Assembly (NCBI GenBank): GCA_021372945.1
Contig: JAJFTK010000024.1
Coordinates: forward strand, 55,994 to 119,993
DNA from: Planctomycetaceae bacterium
GTDB lineage: Bacteria; Planctomycetota; Phycisphaerae; Sedimentisphaerales; Anaerohalosphaeraceae
DNA: 64,000 nt
Reading direction: 5' to 3'
Made by a program: the position numbers and the translations under genes
Shown here: positions 22,835-32,254 of the stretch, one piece after another
Layout of the letters: each line of letters opens with the position of its first letter
Position numbering within the stretch: the stretch's first letter is position 1
Notes under the pieces: model-generated
What the model saw: only the letters and a program-made list of their open reading frames with translations
The model's database searches: none
Told to the model about the DNA's origin: nothing

Positions 22835-23861
22835 ACAGGAATCCTCTAAAGTTGCCGTTGCCAAGCCGATTGACACAGGTGTCCGGCCGCTTGTCGCAGC
22901 CGGGGTACAGTAAATAGGTGTCTCCGGTTGCGACCGCCTCTGGGAACGGCCATGCTACCGTAATCGTGCCCTCCGATTCCAGGACGATCTGCCGCCGCTG
23001 GCCGGCGTTGGCTCCGGAGGTCATCTTGATTTCGCCCATTTCGTAGAAAGTCGAATCCGCCGCCGGCGTCCCGTTGACCGTGACCGTTTTGCCGGCCGCC
23101 GTCAGCACCTCATCGTTCACGAAATTGGCACTGTTGGAGATCTGCACATAATAAATCAGCCCGGTCGACGCGGTCAGGTAAACGACCTGCACCACCTTGG
23201 CGGTATAGCCATTGACGCCGCCGGTGATGGTGCCGCCGCGGGCGATGGGGTTTGCGCTGTCACCGCCGTCGAATTCGGCCAGGAAAACCGACCCGCGATT
23301 GGTATCGATGACCGTAGTCTGTGTGCCATCGGCGGCAGTCCCGCTGAACGCAAAATCCGCCTGCAGGAGACCGCATTCGGAATCAAACAGACTCCAGTTG
23401 CACGGTTCCTCATAGACGTATTTTGGCATCTGCATGGTGAGCATGCTGATCTGTGACCGCACGGACAATTCCAGCGTCTTGCGGTCAAAGTCTATATCTA
23501 CAAACCCGCTGTAGATGATGAACTGCTCATCGGCGGTATAGGCGGTATTCCAGCGAATCAGCCGGATCTCAAGCGTGGCGCCTTCGAGCACATTGGCGTG
23601 CAGCTTACTGTAAACATCCAGGGCGGCCGCGGCCAGTGAGACCCCGACGCCGCTGGATTCAAAGTTTGTCGTAAACACTACTACATCGCGCGATATCGGG
23701 ATGGCCTTATATGTATTGCCGGCAGCGTCCCAGACGATATCGGCGGCATGTGACGTGTAGCGATACACCGTGCCGTCGGTCAGCGTCAGCGTGTACAGCT
23801 CGGCGATATAGACCTGATGGGCCTGAAGGGCGGCCAGGAATGCGGCGGAAAGGGTTCGCAT
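22803..23861 (-). CDS. DUF2163/BR0599-family tail protein
   Basis: 352 residues, start after GAGGAGTTG. N-terminal MRTLSAAFLAALQAHQVYIA and a C-terminal GCDKRPDTCVNRLGNGNFRG motif with two conserved cysteines match the baseplate-hub family that sits before NlpC/P60 in gene transfer agents. The central FDSECG-like motif (SLFDSECGLLQADF) is also present. It should be part of the distal tail hub. Confidence 0.85.
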   Translation of the reverse strand: MRTLSAAFLAALQAHQVYIAELYTLTLTDGTVYRYTSHAADIVWDAAGNTYKAIPISRDVVVFTTNFESSGVGVSLAAAALDVYSKLHANVLEGATLEIRLIRWNTAYTADEQFIIYSGFVDIDFDRKTLELSVRSQISMLTMQMPKYVYEEPCNWSLFDSECGLLQADFAFSGTAADGTQTTVIDTNRGSVFLAEFDGGDSANPIARGGTITGGVNGYTAKVVQVVYLTASTGLIYYVQISNSANFVNDEVLTAAGKTVTVNGTPAADSTFYEMGEIKMTSGANAGQRRQIVLESEGTITVAWPFPEAVATGDTYLLYPGCDKRPDTCVNRLGNGNFRGFLYVPGVEEIYS

Positions 23862-23863
23862 CG

Positions 23864-24493
23864 CTACAACTCCTCAACCAAGTGCAGCTCGCCCGGCCGG
23901 TACCAGTCAATCGTATGATTGATATCCTCGTAGGTATCTTCGGCGAAGTATGCCTCAAAATAAAACTTGTAATCGGCCGTCAGCACCTGGCCCGTGGTCG
24001 GGGCAAAGCCCGTCCAGGTGATCATACCGGTGTCGTCATTGAGCGTGAAATCAACGCCTTCGACCTTGGCGGCGCCGTTGACCTTGATCGTCGGCGCGTA
24101 AACCGTGGACGGCTGGATCTTGGTTTTGTTTTCGGTCCAGGCCTCCGCCGTACCGGCGTAATAGGTCTTTTTTAGCTGCGTTGTCGCTTCACCGGTTGTA
24201 AGCACGTGGCTCCAGTCAGTGTAGGTGCAGGCATAGTCCCAAACACATTCATAGAGGAAATTAGACGTTTTGCCCCGTGCCCGGTTGAACAGCTCAATCA
24301 GCTTGTCCCTGGCGGCGGCATTTAGCCAGAGCCAGTTGATCCACCAGTGCCGCCGCGGGCGGGCAAGGATCTGATTGGCCTGGCGTTTGCCAGTGTCGTA
24401 GGTCACCTCATCGGAAAACCACTCAAACATTCGGCGGCGGCCTCCGATCTGCTCGCCGCCGGCATTCACAAAGTCGCGTATTTCGATAATCAT
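23864..24493 (-). CDS. DUF2460-like distal tail protein
   Basis: 209 residues, start after AGGAGGGG and overlapping the tape measure stop by four bases. GKRQANQILARPRRHWWINW and the later segment TDWSHVLTTGEATTQLKKTY fit the distal-tail proteins that precede the DUF2163 family. It probably forms the ring joining tail tube to hub. Confidence 0.75.
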   Translation of the reverse strand: MIIEIRDFVNAGGEQIGGRRRMFEWFSDEVTYDTGKRQANQILARPRRHWWINWLWLNAAARDKLIELFNRARGKTSNFLYECVWDYACTYTDWSHVLTTGEATTQLKKTYYAGTAEAWTENKTKIQPSTVYAPTIKVNGAAKVEGVDFTLNDDTGMITWTGFAPTTGQVLTADYKFYFEAYFAEDTYEDINHTIDWYRPGELHLVEEL

Positions 24494-26496
24494 CCGCCCC
24501 TCCTGATCCGGTGGTTGCGGCGCATCTGGCTGTACATTTGATTAGCAATGGGCCTGGCCATCTTGCCCACAAACTGCATCCCGCTTTGCGTGTCGATGGC
24601 CTGGACCGTTACGTTCATATTGAAGTTGTCGCCGCCACGTCCCAGCGCGGCCATTTGTTCGGGCGTGAAGACACCCTCGTCTCTTCTGAGCACCGCCGGC
24701 ACCTCGTCCGGCATAAACCCCTTGTGATAGCGAGGGGCGTTCAGGAACGCCGATGCCGGAACGAACCGGCTAAGCCCCAGGATGCCAGCAATCCCGCCGC
24801 CGTGCATGACCGGGGCGGCCATCCATTGTTCGCCCATGGCGGCCGCTGAGTTTAGGCTGGGCGTGGCACTGGCCGCGGCAGTGCCGGCACCGCCAGCTTT
24901 TCCGAAAAGACCTGAGAAAAATGCACCGCTGCCGCCGCCGGCAATCATGTCATCAATGCCGTTGGCAATTGGGGCCAGAATCAGCCGATTGGCAAAGATG
25001 CGCATTAGGTCCTCGGCTAAAGCTTGCAGGACGTTGGAGAGTTTTTCGCCTTCGATGATCGCGTCCCCAAAGGCCGAAGCGAACGTATCTCCGACCCTCA
25101 AGCCCTCCCGGCTGAGCTTGTCTGCCTTTTTGGAGGCGTTTTCCATGTCCTCGGCCGCCGCTTTAACTCCGCGATTGTAAGTGTCCAGCGTAATCAAATT
25201 GGCCTTCAGGGCCTCGTCCAGCTTTTCAACCTCTTCACGATATTTCTCCAGGGGTGTGCGGGTTTTATTGTAGACGCTTTCGGCGAACCGGCCCAACTCC
25301 TCAAGATGTGACTTCTGCTGCTCCAGCGCCTCAAAGTCAATCGGTACCGTGTTCTTCGATTGCTCTTGGATCTCAACCTGCCGCTGATCGACCTCGTTAA
25401 AGAACTCGGTCATTTCCTGGCGGAGTTTGCCAACGCTTTGTATCTGTTCGGCGGCTTGCTCCAGGTTCTTGCCGCCCGCATCGTACATCTCTTTGCCGAT
25501 GGCATCAATGTCGGCACTGATTTGTTTGGCCAGATCTGCCGTTTCTTCCATGTGCAGCTTTTCCGCCAGATTCCCAAATTTGGCCACAATCTCGGCGGGG
25601 ATAGCCGTTGAAACCGCCATGAGCCGCTGCACGGATCCAATGATGCCATTGACAACAGCCCGAACCACTTGAAAGGCATCCACCAGGTAGGTCGCTGCAA
25701 TCGCCGCTCCCTGAACATGTTTTTTGATCGTCTCCATACTGTTGTAACCGGACGTCAAATCCGTTGCGCGGTCGGCGATCACCTCAAGCGCCGGAGCCAA
25801 GCCTATGGAAATAGAGTTCGCCACTCCGATAGCTGATGCACGGGTCCGCTCCATCGCGTCATTGGCCGCTTCCACCTTGGACGCGTCCACTCTGCTAAAC
25901 GCAATCCCGAGCCGCTCGGCCTCAGCGATAACGCCGTCCAGGTCCTCTTCCATAAGATTGAGCATCTTGGATCCGGATCGCCCGAAGAGGTAATAAGCCG
26001 CCGCGGCCTTTTGTGATTGCGTATCCAATAGCTTGATCCGCTCGGCAATGAGCTTGAAGGCCTCATCCGGTTTTTTGTTGATCAAATCATTGATCGACAA
26101 ATCCAGCATCTCCATGCCTGTCTTCGCTTCGCCGCTGCCCTGTACAACTTCTCCCAGCCGGCGGACAAATATCTCGATGCCTTTATTGAATTCCTCGCTT
26201 GAAAGCCCGGCCAGTTGGGCAGCGTGCTGATAGGCGGACAGGGATTCAGTCGACATGCCGACGCGGTCCGCCAGCTTGGCCGTGGCATCAATGGCCTCCA
26301 TCTGGCTTTTGACCATGCGGGCCATGCCGTAAACGGCAACGCCGGCGGCAGCGACTCCCATCGTTGTCAGGATACCGGCCAGCCGGTTGACCGATGTATG
26401 CAGCCGCTTCAGATAGCCGTCCGCCTGAGAGGTCGCACGGTTCAGGCTGTCGGCGTTGCCTGTTATCTTTATCGCGATGGTTGAGATTGTTGACAT
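24490..26496 (-). CDS. Tail tape measure protein
   Basis: 668 residues. It starts directly at the stop of the upstream frame T (TAAATG). Long helical and coiled-coil stretches run from residue 20 to 430, then a Gly/Ala-rich hydrophobic part (about 510-560) and a C-terminal DNMNVTVQAID-type ending seen in lambda gpH and relatives. Such proteins set tail length; 668 residues predict a tail of roughly 100 nm by the usual 0.15 nm per residue. Confidence 0.85.
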   Translation of the reverse strand: MSTISTIAIKITGNADSLNRATSQADGYLKRLHTSVNRLAGILTTMGVAAAGVAVYGMARMVKSQMEAIDATAKLADRVGMSTESLSAYQHAAQLAGLSSEEFNKGIEIFVRRLGEVVQGSGEAKTGMEMLDLSINDLINKKPDEAFKLIAERIKLLDTQSQKAAAAYYLFGRSGSKMLNLMEEDLDGVIAEAERLGIAFSRVDASKVEAANDAMERTRASAIGVANSISIGLAPALEVIADRATDLTSGYNSMETIKKHVQGAAIAATYLVDAFQVVRAVVNGIIGSVQRLMAVSTAIPAEIVAKFGNLAEKLHMEETADLAKQISADIDAIGKEMYDAGGKNLEQAAEQIQSVGKLRQEMTEFFNEVDQRQVEIQEQSKNTVPIDFEALEQQKSHLEELGRFAESVYNKTRTPLEKYREEVEKLDEALKANLITLDTYNRGVKAAAEDMENASKKADKLSREGLRVGDTFASAFGDAIIEGEKLSNVLQALAEDLMRIFANRLILAPIANGIDDMIAGGGSGAFFSGLFGKAGGAGTAAASATPSLNSAAAMGEQWMAAPVMHGGGIAGILGLSRFVPASAFLNAPRYHKGFMPDEVPAVLRRDEGVFTPEQMAALGRGGDNFNMNVTVQAIDTQSGMQFVGKMARPIANQMYSQMRRNHRIRRGG

Positions 26497-27182
26497 TTAT
26501 TCCACTTTTCTAAAGAACGGGTTGCTGGCCAGGGCCGCGTTCATCTGGCTGCTTTCCATCGGCTCGGGCGGATCCGTCTTTACCAAAAATTCACTGACCG
26601 CCAAAGGTTCTGCGCCTATAAGCCCGCGAATCGTGTTGACAATCATACATCCTATTTTTGCCAACTGCAGCGATTCGGCGAACTCTCCAAACGGTTCGAT
26701 CTCTGACCATGCCATCCACTCGGACAGTTCCGACGATGGAAGCCGCTGATTCAACTCTGCAACCGTGTACCCCAGACGTGCGGCTAATCGGAACCGGAAC
26801 TGTCTGTCTGGGGACTGACGGAGTTTTTTGCCAGCTCCTCAACGTCGGCTTTTGACAGACCGTTTAGCCGCTGACAGGCGCTGAACAGCTTGTCAATCTT
26901 CGAGGCCGGCAACTGTCCCACAATCACGGCGTCGTCATCCGTAAACAGCCGCACCTTCTTTTGCGCGTCGATGACACACCGCACAATCAGCTTGGCTCGG
27001 AGATTTTGAAAATTCGTTTCGTAATTCTTGCCGTTCTTCTGGAGCTGGCTGGCCTCAAAAGAATCACGCTCGGCCGCGGTCATTTCCTGGATCATGACCT
27101 TGCCGCCCAACTCGGGCACGTCCACCGTGTCTGTTTTCAGTGCCGACGCCGCCAGGATCTGCTCTCTGTTCAAAAATTCCAT
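26497..27182 (-). CDS. Tail assembly chaperone G-T fusion by -1 frameshift
   Basis: The zero-frame gene G ends at 26,784. A slip at 26,823-26,829 continues translation in the -1 frame, through RLAARLGYTVAELNQRLPSS and SELSEWMAWSEIEPFG, to 26,497. That downstream part matches the gpT-like family (DUF4035 type). Lambda makes gpG and gpG-T in the same way, in a fixed ratio needed for tail assembly. The tape measure starts right after its stop. Confidence 0.8.
26784..27182 (-). CDS. Tail assembly chaperone G (zero-frame product)
   Basis: 132 residues. MEFLNREQILAASALKTDTV, VMIQEMTAAERDSFEASQL and IVRCVIDAQKKVRLFTDDD are the pattern of gpG-like chaperones that coat the tape measure. The main product ends KNSVSPQTDSSGSD; a minority is expected to shift at KN into the T frame. 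Confidence 0.8.
   Translation of the reverse strand: MEFLNREQILAASALKTDTVDVPELGGKVMIQEMTAAERDSFEASQLQKNGKNYETNFQNLRAKLIVRCVIDAQKKVRLFTDDDAVIVGQLPASKIDKLFSACQRLNGLSKADVEELAKNSVSPQTDSSGSD
26823..26829 (-). other. Programmed -1 frameshift site A AAA AAC
   Basis: On the minus strand the zero frame reads GCA AAA AAC, containing the classical heptamer A AAA AAC. A one-base backward slip joins G to the open T frame without any stop. It lies about 13 codons before the G stop, as in other siphophages. Confidence 0.8.
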
Positions 27183-27221
27183 CTTTGTTCTTCCTTAAAA
27201 AACCGTTACTGTTTTAACCCT

Positions 27222-27644
27222 CTATGATTTCGCCGCGTGGGTTACAGCCCCGCTGAGGGTCAGGGTGATATTCTGGATGATCTTGGCGCCGGCCGCTCCC
27301 CATTGCGTTCCGAGCTTGCTGACAAAGCCGTTGGCCTGGTACTTGGACCCGGTGATCGTGCCGTCATCGACCGTGATTGTGATGACTTCGGTCTCCTGGG
27401 CGTTGAACTTGCCCTGCAGCACCACTGCTTCGCCTGTTGTGGCCGTGGCGTCATATTCAATGACAACCGGAAGATCGCCGGCATCCTTGAGCGTGGCCAG
27501 CTTTTCCTTGAACTTGTTGGGCGAATCGTACGTGGTGATGTCTTCGATATCCGTCACCTGGGACAACTCCCCAATCGATATGATCCGCCCGATTGTGTTC
27601 GAGCCGATCTTTAATGTGGTTCCGTGTGAAATTGGGACCGTCAT
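27222..27644 (-). CDS. Major tail tube protein
   Basis: 140 residues, start after AAAGGATAAAG. ISHGTTLKIGSNTIGRIISI and DITTYDSPNKFKEKLATLKD, then beta strands ending in ITLTLSG, fit the tail tube fold of siphophages (lambda gpV N-terminal type). Position just before the chaperone genes agrees. The tube is built of hexamer rings of this protein. Confidence 0.8.
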   Translation of the reverse strand: MTVPISHGTTLKIGSNTIGRIISIGELSQVTDIEDITTYDSPNKFKEKLATLKDAGDLPVVIEYDATATTGEAVVLQGKFNAQETEVITITVDDGTITGSKYQANGFVSKLGTQWGAAGAKIIQNITLTLSGAVTHAAKS

Positions 27645-27703
27645 GGCTTTATCCTTTCAAACTGTGCGATTTCTGTTTTCTACGTGTTCACGCTACGGCG
27701 TTA

Positions 27704-28201
27704 TTAATCTACGCCGATAACGACAATGTCATAGGTCAGGGCATCGTCGCCGGTCCCGTCATGAGCAATGAGCAGGTCGGCGTTCGTGGTGATATCGATG
27801 CCGGCCGCGCCCGGGGCCGTGAGCAGGAATTCGCCGCCGGGCGGCAATTTCAGAATATCTGACGCATCGGCAAACAAACCCATAGCATTGGCCAGGGCTC
27901 CGCCGACGAGCAGACCGGCCGCGGCGGAATTGTTCTTGATGTAAATCGCCTTCAGTTCATCGATGGTCACCGGCGTGCCGAAGGCGTCGCTTAGTGTGCC
28001 GTCATGAAAATCCAGCGTTTCATCGGCTCCATCGGCTAGCGTCCGTGTGTCGTGGAAAAGCGTATCCGCCTGGTTGGCGCCGGTGCCGTTTTCGAGGGTG
28101 ACCCCTCGCGACAGATTCAGCTTATCCTGCAGCGTGTTCAGATCCAGCGACTTGGTGTGCATCAGATCCAGCGTTAACGAGATAATTGACTTGAGTCCCA
28201 T
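27704..28201 (-). CDS. Tail-associated virion protein of unknown role
   Basis: 165 residues, start after AAAGGGA. It has a beta-rich sequence with DTRTLADGADETLDFHDGT in the middle and FLLTAPGAAGIDITTNADL later. It lies between the tail terminator and tube genes, so it is likely a virion protein, perhaps a decoration of the tube. No family is recognised. Confidence 0.6.
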   Translation of the reverse strand: MGLKSIISLTLDLMHTKSLDLNTLQDKLNLSRGVTLENGTGANQADTLFHDTRTLADGADETLDFHDGTLSDAFGTPVTIDELKAIYIKNNSAAAGLLVGGALANAMGLFADASDILKLPPGGEFLLTAPGAAGIDITTNADLLIAHDGTGDDALTYDIVVIGVD

Positions 28202-28228
28202 TTGTATCCCTTTCCCTAAAAATGTTAG

Positions 28229-28693
28229 CTATACACTCATGTATGGATTGCCCGCGGCCGTTCCATACTGCACCATGACCGGCACCGCGATGCCGGTAAA
28301 ACCCTTGCCGTCATCAAACTTGCGGCTGGGCAGATTCAGATTCATCCCGCTGACTAATCCGCCGCACTTACGGTCGGCGGCCAGCTTCTTGCGGATATCC
28401 CACTTCACGTGATTTAAGAGCGTATCCAACGACTGTGTCGCTTCGTCTGCTCCCAGGACAATGCCCATCAAGATAAACGGCTGCATCCATCCATCGGCCC
28501 CGTAGGTCGGCTCCCCGGCCTCCTCGTCGGCCTGCCAGATCACAACCACGCCGTTTGCGGGCACCACGTCCGAAAACTCATTGTTCTTTGGGCGAATGGC
28601 CGTCAGATTCTGGTGAAATCCGTTGGCAATGGTAATTTCGTTGACCCGGTCCTTCAGATATTCTGCAATCTGTTCGTCGATGCCTTCGGCCAT
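28229..28693 (-). CDS. Tail terminator-like protein
   Basis: 154 residues. Helical start (IDEQIAEYLKDRVNEITIAN), then strands with VVIWQADEEAGEP and a second half containing LDTLLNHVKWDIRKKLAADR, similar in layout to gpU-like tail terminators that cap the tube. Gene order (after minor tail Z, before tube) supports it. Confidence 0.65.
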   Translation of the reverse strand: MAEGIDEQIAEYLKDRVNEITIANGFHQNLTAIRPKNNEFSDVVPANGVVVIWQADEEAGEPTYGADGWMQPFILMGIVLGADEATQSLDTLLNHVKWDIRKKLAADRKCGGLVSGMNLNLPSRKFDDGKGFTGIAVPVMVQYGTAAGNPYMSV

Positions 28694-29278
28694 TTATGCG
28701 GCTTTCGCTTTCCTGAATTTATCGAGCATCAGCTCGATCTGTGTCTCGATATTTTTATTGAGCTGCGTTTCGGCACTGGCGTAGGTCTGCTGCACCAGCC
28801 AGGCAGCCCGTTTGAACACTTCGCCGATGCTGGGCCCCTGGAGCCGGACAATAGGCAGCCGCGGTACCAGCGTGCCGTCTGCATCCGTTTCGCGGACCCA
28901 GACATTTTCGGCGCCTTTGGCCGTAGCGATAAACGCGTGTTCGATTGCCTTTCGGCCATGGGCCTTGTCGATTTTATAGCTGACGCCCCTGGCGGTTTGG
29001 CGGGCGCCAAAATTAATGAGGCCGATCCGCTTGCGGCTGATGTTGATCGTTGCCGCCCATTTTGTCCAATTCGCTTGGGAGATCGTCAGGGCCTCGCGGA
29101 TCCGCTTTTGTGACAAGTTGACTTCGGCAGCGATCTTGCGGACCACCTCGGCCCGAACCGACACGGCGGTTTTGTTGATGCCGCGACTCATCACCGTTGC
29201 CATGCCCCGCGGGATCTCCCGCAGCATGAGCTGAACCTCCCTGAGCCGCTGCTCATCAAGTTTAATTTGAATATCCAT
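28694..29278 (-). CDS. Minor tail protein Z-like (neck/tail completion)
   Basis: 194 residues; start overlaps the previous stop (TAATG). RGMATVMSRGINKTAVSVRA, EVNLSQKRIREALTI and the C-terminal amphipathic helices match the minor tail protein Z family (HK97 gp10-like), which sits at the head-tail interface. Confidence 0.8.
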   Translation of the reverse strand: MDIQIKLDEQRLREVQLMLREIPRGMATVMSRGINKTAVSVRAEVVRKIAAEVNLSQKRIREALTISQANWTKWAATINISRKRIGLINFGARQTARGVSYKIDKAHGRKAIEHAFIATAKGAENVWVRETDADGTLVPRLPIVRLQGPSIGEVFKRAAWLVQQTYASAETQLNKNIETQIELMLDKFRKAKAA

Positions 29279-29613
29279 TACCGCACCTCATAGGTCACCA
29301 TGCCCGCGTCCTGGTGGATGATGTCGATGATCTTGGCTTCTGCCGGAGTTGCACCTTTTCGCTTTGGCAGTCGACAGGTCGCTTTGGTCTTATCAAACTC
29401 CGCGGCAGATAGGCCTGTGCTGCTGTCATTATCAACCTTGATTGTGATCTGGTCACAATGCCCCTGCGGCAGGCCAGGAACAGAACTGATGCCGTGGTGC
29501 TTGATCACGGCCACAATCGTACGTTCCGTCACGCCGTCCGGTCGAACGATGATTTCGGTTCCGAACGTGGCTTTCGCCGCTGCTCTTCGGTTGATCATGG
29601 CCTGGTCAAACAT
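29278..29613 (-). CDS. Probable head-tail connector protein
   Basis: 111 residues from ATG 29613, just after the preceding stop. MFDQAMINRRAAAKATFGTE followed by a strand-rich core (ERTIVAVIKHHGISSVPG). Size and position between head genes and gpZ-like protein are those of a connector or head completion protein; sequence similarity is not clear. Confidence 0.6.
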   Translation of the reverse strand: MFDQAMINRRAAAKATFGTEIIVRPDGVTERTIVAVIKHHGISSVPGLPQGHCDQITIKVDNDSSTGLSAAEFDKTKATCRLPKRKGATPAEAKIIDIIHQDAGMVTYEVR

Positions 29614-29614
29614 C

Positions 29615-30076
29615 TTAAAACCTGCCAAATACGTCCGACTTGCCAATTTTCAAGCCGTTGGTTTTGTTCCACGAGATTGTCATCACCGTGATCCGCTTAT
29701 CCGTTTTTGCCTCCGCACCGGCCTGCCCGTTACAGACAAAGCCCAGGTAATCGCCGTCCGGCTGCGTCGCCGGGATTGTCGCGTACCACTGGCCAGTGAC
29801 CGCATTCTGTGCGAACCGGACCGATGCCTCACCATACGTCGTTGTCACTGCTCCGGTCGATGCGTTGTACACGGCCAGATCGCCTTGGCCATCACCCCAT
29901 CGCTGCAGGACTACATACGGCGCCTCGCTGCCTTCCAATACGCCCGCTGCGGTAATCGCCTCCGGAGACAGTGGGATCCTGTTTTCGTTCGTCGCCTGGC
30001 CCAGAAGTCCGGCACCCATGCACAGAAGGGCCGTCGCACAAATCACCGCAGCAGTTATTAAAGATCGTTTCTTCAT
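29615..30076 (-). CDS. Secreted virion-cluster protein 4
   Basis: 153 residues from ATG 30076 (AGGAGACTT). MKKRSLITAAVICATALLCM plus GAGLLGQA is a signal peptide; the mature part has beta strands including APYVVLQRWGDGQGDLAVYN. A head or tail gene would not need export, so this may instead be a periplasmic or surface protein. It is the last of four adjacent genes with signal peptides. Confidence 0.6.
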   Translation of the reverse strand: MKKRSLITAAVICATALLCMGAGLLGQATNENRIPLSPEAITAAGVLEGSEAPYVVLQRWGDGQGDLAVYNASTGAVTTTYGEASVRFAQNAVTGQWYATIPATQPDGDYLGFVCNGQAGAEAKTDKRITVMTISWNKTNGLKIGKSDVFGRF

Positions 30077-30092
30077 TGTTAAGTCTCCTGAT

Positions 30093-31748
30093 TTACTTGC
30101 GTTTCCTAAAGTCCGGCAGCATGCCGTTTCCATCTACTCCCCGAAGCCGGCTCCTCTGCATCGCCCGCTGATCGAGCGGGGCGTCCGCCGTTGCCCAGTT
30201 GATTTTATAGTGATTGCTCAACGTGGCAGTGGCAGCTTCAATCTCATCGGTCAGCGTGTCACCGGTGCCTTCATTCATCAAAAACCGCCGATGATAGACG
30301 GGCGAGAACATGTTCAGCACCCCTTGGCGAGTTTCGATCAACGCCCCTGCCAGCGTTAGAATACTGGCACTGCCGCTTGCGGAATTTCCTACATAATCGA
30401 CCGCCCCGTAAAACATCCCGTTGTTGTAGGATCCCAGTACCAGAGGGGCGGTGTTGGTCAAGTCCAGCCCGGCAGCAGTTGCACTAACATAGACACCGTT
30501 GTTATTGCCGGTTACCTCGCCATTCACGTATATCTCGATATTATCCGTTAGGGCGGTCGTAATACTGATCCCAAAGAAATACCACTGCCCGTCATCAACG
30601 CGCCATTCCCCCAGCACCTTGTACTCGGTCCCGTCCTGATCGCACAGCAGGACCGCTACGTAGCCGTCCTCAATCGTAACTACCAGCCCAGGACCGCCGG
30701 CAGGGTCACGTTTGCTCAACAACGTTCCCCATCTCCATGTCGTGCGAAACCAGCAGGTCAGGATCGAGGAGTTTGTCAAGACGACATTCCCGCCGTCGGC
30801 GATCTCGATGGTCGCCCGTCCGTCATATTTGACGTTATCCAACACCTGCGGAATGATCGTAATTGTGACGGTTGCCGTGTTGCTCTCCAGCCGCCCGTCG
30901 GAGACCACATATTGAAACGTGTCTTGACCGACGCTGTCCTGATACGCGCGGTACCGATACACGCCGCCGCCCAGGCTGATCAGCACCCCCTTGGTCGGCG
31001 ATTGCGTAATCAGATAAGTCAAATCGTCTCCCTCCATGTCCGTGACGTCGAGGGCAAACTGAACCGCCGAACCGACCATAACCGTCTCGCTCTGGTCCGT
31101 CGCAACCGGGGCATGATTGACCGAACCCAGGCCCCACTGTGCCGACAGCACGATATAGTCGGCAAAGTTAACAACTCCGTCCGAATTATGGTCGCATGCT
31201 GCCGTGACAATGTTTGGGTCCTCTGCCAGCCAGTCTGCCGAAAATAACAACAGATCGCTTACATCCACCGTCTCATCAGCATTGTAATCGGCCGTCAATT
31301 CCACCGCTATCACCCATCGCACAGAGACGTTATCGACTACGCAGGTGCTACCCTCCGACATGTAGGCAACAAACTCGATGACCTTTGGGCCGCTGAAGAC
31401 GATCTGCTCTGTGAACGTCCCCGGCAGCAGTTGCAGGTTACCGGCCGTACCTCCAAAATAATATTGCAGGTATCCGACACCTACGGTGTCCATCGCGGCA
31501 ATCGTATAGGTAATCTCATAGACATTACCTTCGACCAGAGACGGCAGGCTCTGCGTGAGCGTATCAACGCCAAAGCCGGTGCTGACCAGGTTGGCCGTAC
31601 CGCCGCTGATGGTCCAGCCAGTGGGCTTTACCCAGATAGAATCAACAAAAAAATCGCCATTTAAGACCTGCTCCGTACCCAGCGTGGCAAATGCCAGGCC
31701 GCTTAGCACCAATAGGCAACCTACAATGATCAATTTACAATGTCTCAT
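30093..31748 (-). CDS. Secreted multidomain protein with dockerin-like and LamG domains
   Basis: 551 residues. Signal peptide 1-21; CBM-like beta domain about 25-150; two calcium-binding dockerin-type repeats (DYNADETVDVSDLLLFSADW and DHNSDGVVNFADYIVLSAQW) at about 152-205; an Ig/cadherin-like domain (VNHAPVATDQSETVMVGSAV) at 208-305; a LamG-like domain (WFRTTWRWGTLLSKRDP, WYFFGISI) to about 480. This architecture is typical of planctomycete surface proteins, not of phage virions. It is firmly inside the late operon, overlapping its neighbour's stop by four bases. Confidence 0.75.
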   Translation of the reverse strand: MRHCKLIIVGCLLVLSGLAFATLGTEQVLNGDFFVDSIWVKPTGWTISGGTANLVSTGFGVDTLTQSLPSLVEGNVYEITYTIAAMDTVGVGYLQYYFGGTAGNLQLLPGTFTEQIVFSGPKVIEFVAYMSEGSTCVVDNVSVRWVIAVELTADYNADETVDVSDLLLFSADWLAEDPNIVTAACDHNSDGVVNFADYIVLSAQWGLGSVNHAPVATDQSETVMVGSAVQFALDVTDMEGDDLTYLITQSPTKGVLISLGGGVYRYRAYQDSVGQDTFQYVVSDGRLESNTATVTITIIPQVLDNVKYDGRATIEIADGGNVVLTNSSILTCWFRTTWRWGTLLSKRDPAGGPGLVVTIEDGYVAVLLCDQDGTEYKVLGEWRVDDGQWYFFGISITTALTDNIEIYVNGEVTGNNNGVYVSATAAGLDLTNTAPLVLGSYNNGMFYGAVDYVGNSASGSASILTLAGALIETRQGVLNMFSPVYHRRFLMNEGTGDTLTDEIEAATATLSNHYKINWATADAPLDQRAMQRSRLRGVDGNGMLPDFRKRK

Positions 31749-32251
31749 ATCCCGCCTTCCCCCTCAACGATCTCGATGCAGGCCGCCCGAAGAGACTCAA
31801 GTCTCTCCATCTCGTCCACATAGTTTGGGTCCGTTTCCGGCGGCAGATTATTGGGGTCGCTGACAATCTCTTCGATCACCTGTAGGAACTGCCCATTATT
31901 TTGTTTTTTAACAAAGGTCGGCTCTTTGCCGCGGTCAGCGATGACCTGAGACATATAGTCCTTAATGGTCAGTTTTTGCGGATTATTGGGATCCGTCAGT
32001 TCGATCCCCTCCAGCGCCGCCGATTTAGCCAGTGCGACGTTAGAGGTTATTTCATTCACGTCGGCGATCCGCTCAGCCAATACCTGGGCCCAGGTCCCGG
32101 CGTATTGTTTTGTTTCCAACGCCACACGTTTCTGGATCGCGGTATCCAGGTGCTGGACGGCTTTGTCCTTCAGTTCCGCCGCCGTGACGGCCATCACACA
32201 AACCGCAACCAGGAATACGAACATCATGCTGAACACAAATATCTTTTTCAT
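31745..32251 (-). CDS. Secreted helical protein
   Basis: 168 residues, start after GGGGAAC. Signal peptide MKKIFVFSMMFVFLVAVCVM then AVTA; mature part is a long helical, charged protein (LDTAIQKRVALETKQYAGTW and on) with DPNNPQK-like turns. No family is recognised. It is coupled to the dockerin-bearing gene after it. Confidence 0.6.
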   Translation of the reverse strand: MKKIFVFSMMFVFLVAVCVMAVTAAELKDKAVQHLDTAIQKRVALETKQYAGTWAQVLAERIADVNEITSNVALAKSAALEGIELTDPNNPQKLTIKDYMSQVIADRGKEPTFVKKQNNGQFLQVIEEIVSDPNNLPPETDPNYVDEMERLESLRAACIEIVEGEGGI

Positions 32252-32254
32252 GGT

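Noticed and set aside
29300-30061. Plus-strand frame of 253 codons
   Set aside because: Antisense to two late genes with good starts; no recognisable domain.
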